Positions 59,121-64,000 of a stretch of DNA of 64,000 nucleotides are shown one piece after another. Under the pieces are notes generated by a model. That model was not told where the DNA came from. It saw only the letters and a list, made by a program, of their open reading frames with translations, and made no database searches. A program made the position numbers and the translations under genes. Within the stretch, counting starts at the first letter, position 1. Each line of letters starts with the position of its first letter. This stretch comes from Rhodothermales bacterium (GTDB lineage: Bacteria > Bacteroidota > Rhodothermia > Rhodothermales > JAHQVL01): positions 1-64,000 of the forward strand of contig JAWKNW010000010.1 in the NCBI GenBank assembly GCA_041391505.1, read 5' to 3'.

Positions 59121-59636
59121 TTACGTCGCGGCTGCGCGCAGACGCTGCGTGATCTGGCTGCGGTGCAGGCGCAGGTGCACCTCCAGCAAGCGCAGGGCCT
59201 GCGGAAGCGTGATGGGGCCGGAGACCGGGTGCACAAAAACCGGGCGAGACCGCTCGTTGGGCGCGATCTTTTCGACATAGGCGCGCAACAGGCCGTGCCG
59301 GCGCTCCCAATCTGCCCGGAGCTGCGCCAGCGTCCGCTCGCCGCGCGGGCTCATGGCGCGGGATGGGACCCGAACCGGGATCCGGAAGGCCAGGACGAGG
59401 AGCACGAGCAGATAGGATATCCGATTCCGGACCGTCCTGGGGCGGGCTTCGAGCGTCTCCGGGCGGTCGATGCCGGCCAGCACCTCCTCTTCGGCCAGCA
59501 CGAGGTGCTCGACGATCTCGAGGACCGACCACACGCCGGGCGCCGGGGAGACACACAGCGTGTCGGGCGGGCGCCGGCTCAGGTCGTCGAGCAGTTCCGC
59601 CCGGATGCGCTCGATGCGGCGCAAGCGTCGGTTCAT
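59121..59636 (-). CDS. DinB-like four-helix protein
   Basis: 171 residues from ATG 59636 (MNRRLRRIERIRAELL). WSVLEIVEHLVLAEEEVL is the first metal-site helix of DinB/YfiT-type proteins and EVHLRLHRSQITQR the last one (His residues for a divalent metal). The middle segment SYLLVLLVLAFRIPVRV is more hydrophobic than usual and may be a buried or membrane-touching helix. Usual role: thiol- or DNA-damage-linked transferases; exact role unknown. Confidence 0.82.
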   Translation of the reverse strand: MNRRLRRIERIRAELLDDLSRRPPDTLCVSPAPGVWSVLEIVEHLVLAEEEVLAGIDRPETLEARPRTVRNRISYLLVLLVLAFRIPVRVPSRAMSPRGERTLAQLRADWERRHGLLRAYVEKIAPNERSRPVFVHPVSGPITLPQALRLLEVHLRLHRSQITQRLRAAAT

Positions 59637-59670
59637 GCGGTTGGGGTTGCCGTGTTCAGACGGAGAAACG

Positions 59671-60906
59671 TTATTCCAGCGCCGCGAGCACGCCGGCCAC
59701 AAAGGCGTCCATCGCCGCGCCCTCGATCCAGCGGGCGACCACGACGAGGTCGTTCTCCGGGTCGCAGTAGATCATGTTCGTGCCGGCTCCGATATGCACC
59801 CAGGCCGAAGCCGGCGCGCTCGGCAGCCGCTGGAGGTCGGCGTTGAGAAAGAAGTTCATGAAGCCGTACCCCGACTCGGATTCGGTGGGGGTCGTGGCGC
59901 GTTCCCACCAGGCTTCCGGGAGGATCTCCCGGTCGCCCCAGCGGTAGCGCCGAAGCGTCAGGAGCCCGAAGCGGGCCTGATCATACGCGTTGATAAACAT
60001 CCCGCCGCCCCAGTGGCTTCCGCCGCTCGGCACCTGCACGTTCAGCCCGTCCAGCAGGATCCAGGAATTTTCGTAGCCATGCCACTGCCAGGTGCCGGAG
60101 GCGCCGATGGGGCGCATCACGCGGTCGAGCAGCACCTGCTGGAGTGGCCGGCGGTGCACCAGCGTGGCGGCGAGGGCGAGCAGGTTGACGCGCGTGTCGT
60201 TGTATTCGTAGCGCGTCCCCGGCGGAGGCCGGTCGGCGCCGCGCCATGCGTCCGGATCGCTGGCGGGGCGGTCCGACCAGTCGGGCTTGCCCCACAGCGT
60301 GCCTTCCCAGTCGCTGACCTGGCGCAGCATGTGATTCCAGGTGATGAGGCGGTTGTGTTCCGATGAAAAAAGATAGACCGGCCGGCGCGCCCCGAACCCG
60401 GTGCCCGATTCCATGCCCGGTTCGCCGTCGCCCGGCGGGAGCAGGAGGGGCGGCAGGTAGGGCCCGACGGGGTCGTCGATGTCCCGTATCAGCCCATCGG
60501 CCCAGGCGAGCCCCACCACGGTGGACAGAAAGCTCTTGGCGACGCTGAACGTGAGGTCGACCCGTTCCGGCTCGCCCCATTCGGCGACGATGTACCCGTG
60601 CCGGATGACGATGCCCGTCTGCGGACCACGCTCCTTGAACGGCCCGATCGCTTCGCCGAAAGGCTCACGGGCGAAGGTGCGGTAGTGGGCCTCGAGCAGG
60701 TCGCGCGGGGCGGTCGACTCCGCCTCCCGCGCCAGGGCGATGGCCGCCTCAAGCCGCGCCGCGTTCATCCCGACGGCCGCCGGCGCGCGGTGCTCCCAGG
60801 CGCCTGCCGGCGGGACGTAGTCCTGCGCGCGGACCGCACCAGAAAAGACCGTCAGGAAACCCAGTACCAGGATGAGTCGCATGAGTGAGCGGGATACGTT
60901 CGACAT
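59671..60906 (-). CDS. Serine hydrolase, class C beta-lactamase/esterase family
   Basis: 411 residues from ATG 60906 (MSNVSRSLMRLILVLG), with a signal peptide ending AVRAQ. The catalytic SxxK is TFSVAKSF at 119-126 (Ser121, Lys124), the Tyr-x-Asn motif is YEYND, and a late HIGAGTNM replaces KTG-type residues. Periplasmic; members hydrolyse esters, D-amino-acid peptides or beta-lactams. The open frame begins 33 codons earlier inside a repeat, which I reject. Alone in its direction. Confidence 0.87.
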   Translation of the reverse strand: MSNVSRSLMRLILVLGFLTVFSGAVRAQDYVPPAGAWEHRAPAAVGMNAARLEAAIALAREAESTAPRDLLEAHYRTFAREPFGEAIGPFKERGPQTGIVIRHGYIVAEWGEPERVDLTFSVAKSFLSTVVGLAWADGLIRDIDDPVGPYLPPLLLPPGDGEPGMESGTGFGARRPVYLFSSEHNRLITWNHMLRQVSDWEGTLWGKPDWSDRPASDPDAWRGADRPPPGTRYEYNDTRVNLLALAATLVHRRPLQQVLLDRVMRPIGASGTWQWHGYENSWILLDGLNVQVPSGGSHWGGGMFINAYDQARFGLLTLRRYRWGDREILPEAWWERATTPTESESGYGFMNFFLNADLQRLPSAPASAWVHIGAGTNMIYCDPENDLVVVARWIEGAAMDAFVAGVLAALE

Positions 60907-60956
60907 GATCGGATCAGGTTGCGGAGCGGCAACGCCCGCAATATACGCCCCGTAGA

Positions 60957-60997
60957 TCGGGTTAGCCGGCATAATCCGATATGCCGGCGTAACCCGA
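60957..60997. repeat. Hairpin TCGGGTTAGCCGGCAT / ATGCCGGCGTAACCCGA
   Basis: Near-perfect inverted repeat with an 8-base loop (60973-60980), just downstream of the HAD gene start and upstream of the serine hydrolase gene. The outer words GATCGGGTTA and GTAACCCGACA recur many times in the array at 3289-3690. Very similar GTAGGTCGGGTTAGC...GCGTAACCCGAC repeats are known from many unrelated bacteria (from memory). Confidence 0.75.
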
Positions 60998-61022
60998 CAC
61001 ACCATGCGAGATCCGCGTCACC

Positions 61023-61685
61023 TCACGGCATCAGCCAACCGCGTATCTCCGCAAACCCGGCGGCCACGTGGGCGACGCCGGTGGCGCGCAGCGCCTCGGC
61101 GCTCGAGGTGGTCGTGATGGCAATGACCTGGCAGCCGGCGTCGAGGGCGGATCGCACCCCGTTTACCGAGTCCTCGAAGACGAGGCATCGGGCCGGCTCG
61201 ACACCGAGCCGCTCGGCTGTCACGAGGTACGGCTCCGGATCCGGCTTGTGCCGCGTGATGTCGTCCGCCGTGATCACGACCTCGAAATACGCGTCCAGCC
61301 TGAATTTATCAAACGCCAGCCGCTGGTTCGGCCGGCCGGCGGACGTCGCCAGCGCCAGCCGGTGGCTCCGCGACAGGGTGTCGATGAAGGGGAGGACATC
61401 CGGTATCGGATTCAGCTCGTCGATGATGGACGCGTACAGCGCGCGCCGCTCTTCGAGCAGGGCGTCCTCGTCGAGCGGCCCCGGGGCGTGGTTGGCGATC
61501 ATATAGCGCACGATCTGCCGATCCGTCCGCCCCTTGAACTGCTCGAAGAGGTCCGGAGGGATCGTCATGCCGTGCGCGGAGAAAACCATCGTCGCCGTCC
61601 GTTCGTGCAGCGGCTCCGAGTCGATGATCACACCGTCCATATCGAAGATGACGGCGTCCAGGTCGGCGAGGCGAGGTACGGGCAT
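61023..61685 (-). CDS. HAD-superfamily phosphatase, beta-phosphoglucomutase-like
   Basis: 220 residues. Nucleophile Asp15 and acid Asp17 are in VIFDMDGVIID, the cap has GRTDRQIVRYM, motif II Ser/Thr is in LALATSAGRP, motif III Lys is in ITRHKPDPEPYL, and the last Asp pair is in LVFEDSVNGVRSA. This class includes sugar-phosphate phosphatases and beta-phosphoglucomutase. Substrate unknown. Alone; flanked by repeats. Confidence 0.9.
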   Translation of the reverse strand: MPVPRLADLDAVIFDMDGVIIDSEPLHERTATMVFSAHGMTIPPDLFEQFKGRTDRQIVRYMIANHAPGPLDEDALLEERRALYASIIDELNPIPDVLPFIDTLSRSHRLALATSAGRPNQRLAFDKFRLDAYFEVVITADDITRHKPDPEPYLVTAERLGVEPARCLVFEDSVNGVRSALDAGCQVIAITTTSSAEALRATGVAHVAAGFAEIRGWLMP

Positions 61686-61686
61686 A

Positions 61687-61735
61687 CGGATGGTTGCAGG
61701 TTGCGGGTTGACGGTTCGTGGCTATGTTGCCTGAA
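61687..61735. repeat. GGTTGCAGGTTGCGGG heptad tract
   Basis: Between the HAD and MFS genes. Words GGTTGCA, GGTTGCG, GGTTGAC and GGTTCGT follow each other with a period near seven, as at 2558-2590 and, inverted, at 63740-63775. Confidence 0.55.
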
Positions 61736-61760
61736 CCTTGCACGTAGTTGGATATACGGC

Positions 61761-62912
61761 TCAGGCGCCGGCGAGGCGACTGCGGACCGAGAGGGTCAGC
61801 AGAAGGCCCGTGACGAGCAGCGTACCCAGCAGGACGAGGAAGGCGGGCCAGCCGGCGTGGACGAACACGAGGCCGGGCAGATACGACCCGGCCGCGCCGC
61901 CGATGTAATAAATCGCGATGTACATCCCGTTGACCGTGGCCGGATCGATCCCGGTGCCGTCGCTCACCGATGCGGCGATTACGGCGTGCATCAGGAAAAA
62001 CCCCGAGGTAATCATCGTGACAGCCACAAACAGCGCCGCCACGGCCGGCAACGAAGCGATCAACGCGCCGGCGACCATGACGAGGAGGCTGGTCACGACC
62101 GTCGGCCAGACGCCGCCAAGCCATTCGGAGACGCGCGGGGCATTGCTGGAAATGACGAGGCCGACCAGAAACCCCAGATAATACAGCGAGATGCGCCCTT
62201 CGCCGATCGAATGATCGAGGGATTCCAGCCGGAACGGCATGTAATTGAGGATACCCGTCATGGCGAAAAAGCCGGCGAAGACGATCCCGTACATCCGCAG
62301 CAGCCTCGGGTGCCGCAGCGTATCCAGGTATCCGTGCAGGGAGCCGCGCCGCGGAAGGTCCAGGTTTCTCGCCGGCTCCGCCGGCAGCCGGCTCGTGAGC
62401 AGGCCGACCAGCACGGTCACCGTCCCGAGCAGCACGAAATACGCCGGCCACGCAATGGCCTGGGAGATGTAGCCGGCGACGATCCGCCCGCACAGACCGC
62501 CCGCGACGGACGAGGCCACATAATACCCCATCGTCTGCCGGACATGGGTCGACACGAGGGTGATATACGTCATGGTCGCGGCCAGCAACCCGGAGATGAG
62601 CAACCCTTCGACGAGGCGGATGAGCTTCAGCACCCAGAAGGCCGCGCCGGTCGCAAAGACGAGTTCACTGAGCCCGAGCAGCAGCAGGCAAAGCCGCAGC
62701 AGCCGGCGCGGCGCCATGTGCTGCATCGCCCACCCGGAAATCAGCGGCCCCACGCTCATCGCGATCAAGCTCCACGTGATCAGCGAGGCCGACGCGGTCT
62801 CCGAGACCTGAAACGCCCTCCCGAGCAGAGGCAGTAACGGCTGAATGCCATACAGCGCCCCCATGGCCACGAAGGTCCCAGAAATCACCAGAAACGTAAG
62901 GACACGCGGCAT
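61761..62912 (-). CDS. MFS transporter
   Basis: 383 residues with 12 transmembrane helices. The MFS motif A-type loop between helices 2 and 3 reads GWAMQHMAPRRLLR, and the halves are separated by a charged linker near residue 190 (LPRRGSLHGYLDTLRHPRL). The pattern, including GALYGIQPLLPLLG and SVAGGLCGR, resembles the arabinose-efflux/YnfM type exporters. Substrate unknown. Transcribed from right to left; the triple repeat lies upstream of its start. Confidence 0.92.
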   Translation of the reverse strand: MPRVLTFLVISGTFVAMGALYGIQPLLPLLGRAFQVSETASASLITWSLIAMSVGPLISGWAMQHMAPRRLLRLCLLLLGLSELVFATGAAFWVLKLIRLVEGLLISGLLAATMTYITLVSTHVRQTMGYYVASSVAGGLCGRIVAGYISQAIAWPAYFVLLGTVTVLVGLLTSRLPAEPARNLDLPRRGSLHGYLDTLRHPRLLRMYGIVFAGFFAMTGILNYMPFRLESLDHSIGEGRISLYYLGFLVGLVISSNAPRVSEWLGGVWPTVVTSLLVMVAGALIASLPAVAALFVAVTMITSGFFLMHAVIAASVSDGTGIDPATVNGMYIAIYYIGGAAGSYLPGLVFVHAGWPAFLVLLGTLLVTGLLLTLSVRSRLAGA

Positions 62913-63066
62913 GCCGTACCCGACCGTGAACGAAGTGCTGAACGGCTCCCAAGGTACGCACGCCCGCCCCGGAGCGTTGAGAAGATGGCGTAAAATGGTT
63001 TAAGGTTTGAAGATCAAGGTTTAAGGGACTTGAAGGCCTTTCCCTTGAACCTTCATCCTCAAACAC

Positions 63067-63101
63067 AAAAAACCATCCCCTCAACGGGAGGGACGCTTTT
63101 T
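63067..63101. terminator. Terminator-like hairpin of repeat copy 1
   Basis: AAAAAACCATCCC on the left and GGGACGCTTTTT on the right form a GC stem between A and T runs, a bidirectional intrinsic terminator pattern. This copy has a less perfect stem than the two that follow. Confidence 0.65.
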
Positions 63102-63219
63102 GAAGGTCCAGCCATGGAGCGCCGAGAAGATGGCGTAAAATGGTCTAAGGTCTGAAGATCAAGGTTTAAGGGGCATGACGGGCTTTCCCTTAGAACCTTC
63201 ATCCTCAAACCTCAAACAC

Positions 63220-63255
63220 AAAAAACCATCCCCCCCAACAGGAGGGATGCTTTTT
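63220..63255. terminator. Terminator-like hairpin of repeat copy 2
   Basis: AAAAAACCATCCC and GGGATGCTTTTT with a short C- and A-rich loop. It separates the MFS gene start region from the following sequence, but three such structures in a row exceed what one transcript end needs. Confidence 0.7.
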
Positions 63256-63371
63256 GAAGGTCCAGCCATGGAGCGCTGAGAAGATGGCGTAAAATGGTTT
63301 AAGGTCTGAAGATCAAGGTTTAAGGGACATGACGGCCTTCCCTTAAACCTTGATCCTCAAACCTTAGACAC

Positions 63372-63405
63372 AAAAAAGCATCCCCCCACAGGAGGGATGC
63401 TTTTT
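63372..63405. terminator. Terminator-like hairpin of repeat copy 3
   Basis: AAAAAAGCATCCC and GGGATGCTTTTT are perfectly complementary over 12 bases with a 9-10 base loop. The best terminator of the three; it could stop transcripts from either side. Confidence 0.75.
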
Positions 63406-63420
63406 GAAGGTCCAGCCACG

Positions 63421-63780
63421 GAGCGGCCCTCTGGCATTGTCTGACTTACCGCCGATCGACTAATTGGGAGAAGCGTAACCCTGAACTCACACTATAACCC
63501 GAACGATCGCGATACTAAAAGTCTGCAGTGACAGAGCGTGAGGACCGCTCCATGGCTGAAGCTACGCGCCAGAGAACATCTTCATTTGTGAGTTTCTCGT
63601 ACCGCAGCACAACCATCCCGGAAATCGGAGGTTTCTGCACCGTCAATTCACACGAAGTGCACCGGACGCCGTATCGCCACACCTCCCTCCCGAGGACAGC
63701 ACAAAACAGGTGGCCCGAAACGCAAAGCGGCTTCCAAACCTGTCAACCCGCAACCTGCCAACCTGCAACCTTTCCGCCCT
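63421..63780. other. Intergenic region without a gene
   Basis: 360 bp after the triple repeat. No coding frame is supported. At 63740-63775 there is an inverted GCAACCTGCCAACCTGCAACC heptad tract (the family of 2558-2590). The rest shows no repeat or structure that I can name. Confidence 0.5.
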
Positions 63781-64000
63781 TCATCGCCCGAAGAGCGCTT
63801 CGAGGTCCCGATCGAAGGCCGGCAGGTCGTCGTCGGACACGGCGTCGCGGAAGCTCTGGAAGTCCAGATCGTCCATATCGTACTGCACCTGCTCGTCCAG
63901 CCACTCCTGCTCGATCAGGCTCATCAACGACACCCCGTACTCCTGCTCGAAATAGCGCAGGAGATGCATGCCGGCAGCGCCCTCTTCGGCCGCCTCGTAA
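63781..64000 (-). CDS. Acidic protein, 5' part cut by the window end
   Basis: The stop is at 63781-63783 and the frame is still open at the window edge, so only the C-terminal 72 residues are seen (YEAAEEGAAG, then MHLLRYFEQEYGVSLMSL). The segment is strongly acidic (EWLDEQVQYDMDDLDF, SDDDLPAFDRDLEALFGR) and helical. An internal Met at 63969 could start a 62-residue protein, but the continuing frame upstream favours a longer one. Family not recognised. Confidence 0.6.
   Translation of the reverse strand, partial: YEAAEEGAAGMHLLRYFEQEYGVSLMSLIEQEWLDEQVQYDMDDLDFQSFRDAVSDDDLPAFDRDLEALFGR

Larger units (their letters stand above)
62971..63419. repeat. Three tandem copies of a 150-bp unit
   Basis: Copies begin with GGAGC(G/T)(T/C)GAGAAGATGGCG at 62971, 63116 and 63270 and end at 63419 (lengths 145, 154, 150). 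Each has GGTTTAAGGTCTGAAGATCA, a complementary TTCCCTTGAACCTT-type part that can pair with it, then a strong hairpin and GAAGGTCCAGCCATGG. Copies 2 and 3 are almost identical, which suggests recent duplication. No coding potential. Confidence 0.9.

Overview
The window is about 64 kb of GC-rich bacterial chromosome. It carries a typical heterotrophic Bacteroidota-like gene set: TonB-dependent receptors with an N-terminal carboxypeptidase-like domain, secreted proteins ending in a type IX secretion style sorting tail (motif NYPNPF or NFPNPF), FG-GAP/ASPIC repeat protein, ATP-dependent PEP carboxykinase and polysaccharide-related lipoproteins. The GC content together with these families points to the Rhodothermales/Rhodothermota side of that group; this is inference from gene style, not from a marker gene. 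No rRNA, tRNA, CRISPR array, phage or IS transposase was seen.

Layout: (1) 0.5-9.7 kb, minus strand: a hexuronate catabolism cluster (uxaC, TRAP transporter dctP-dctQ-dctM, uxaB-like reductase, KDPG aldolase, KDG kinase, an esterase). It gives import, isomerisation, reduction and the last two steps to pyruvate plus glyceraldehyde 3-phosphate; altronate dehydratase is not in the window. (2) 9.8-16.5 kb, plus strand mainly: a double 3-keto-disaccharide-hydrolase-like protein, a large secreted protein, a DUF4287/DUF5655 protein, a small protein and a sulfatase. From about 12.0 to 16.75 kb every gene, on both strands, is split by frameshifts, which looks more like a poorly resolved sequence segment than selective gene decay. 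(3) 16.4-23.4 kb, minus strand: a tight seven-gene unit (KamA-like radical SAM enzyme, divergent PII protein, FN3-like membrane protein, SSS symporter, a 40-residue membrane protein, a carbamoyltransferase whose acceptor site does not look like aspartate transcarbamoylase, and asparagine synthetase). It is the best candidate for an undescribed nitrogen pathway. (4) 23.9-36.6 kb: DUF2911 and Tat lipoproteins, pckA, DUF3500, a 1,124-residue TPR/FG-GAP/ASPIC protein, and a thioredoxin-TonB receptor pair behind a palindrome. (5) 36.6-43.4 kb: a GHMP-kinase/UDP-sugar-pyrophosphorylase fusion with a separate nucleotidyltransferase, divergent from an overlapping pair of a nucleophile-less asparagine-synthase-like enzyme and a RaSEA-like radical SAM protein. 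(6) 43.4-53.9 kb: TonB receptor, parallel beta-helix protein and octaheme cytochrome in one direction, a tryptophan-halogenase-like flavoprotein and a YCF48 repeat protein. (7) 54-64 kb: housekeeping and small metabolic genes including lspA, a serine hydrolase, a HAD phosphatase, an MFS exporter and a gene cut by the window end.

Intergenic space is unusually rich in short repeats: head-to-head inverted tandem arrays, heptad-based low-complexity tracts, hairpin elements, a MITE-like element with 13-bp inverted ends and an apparent 11-bp target duplication, a 17-bp five-fold direct repeat in a divergent promoter region, and three tandem copies of a 150-bp unit that each end in a terminator-like hairpin.
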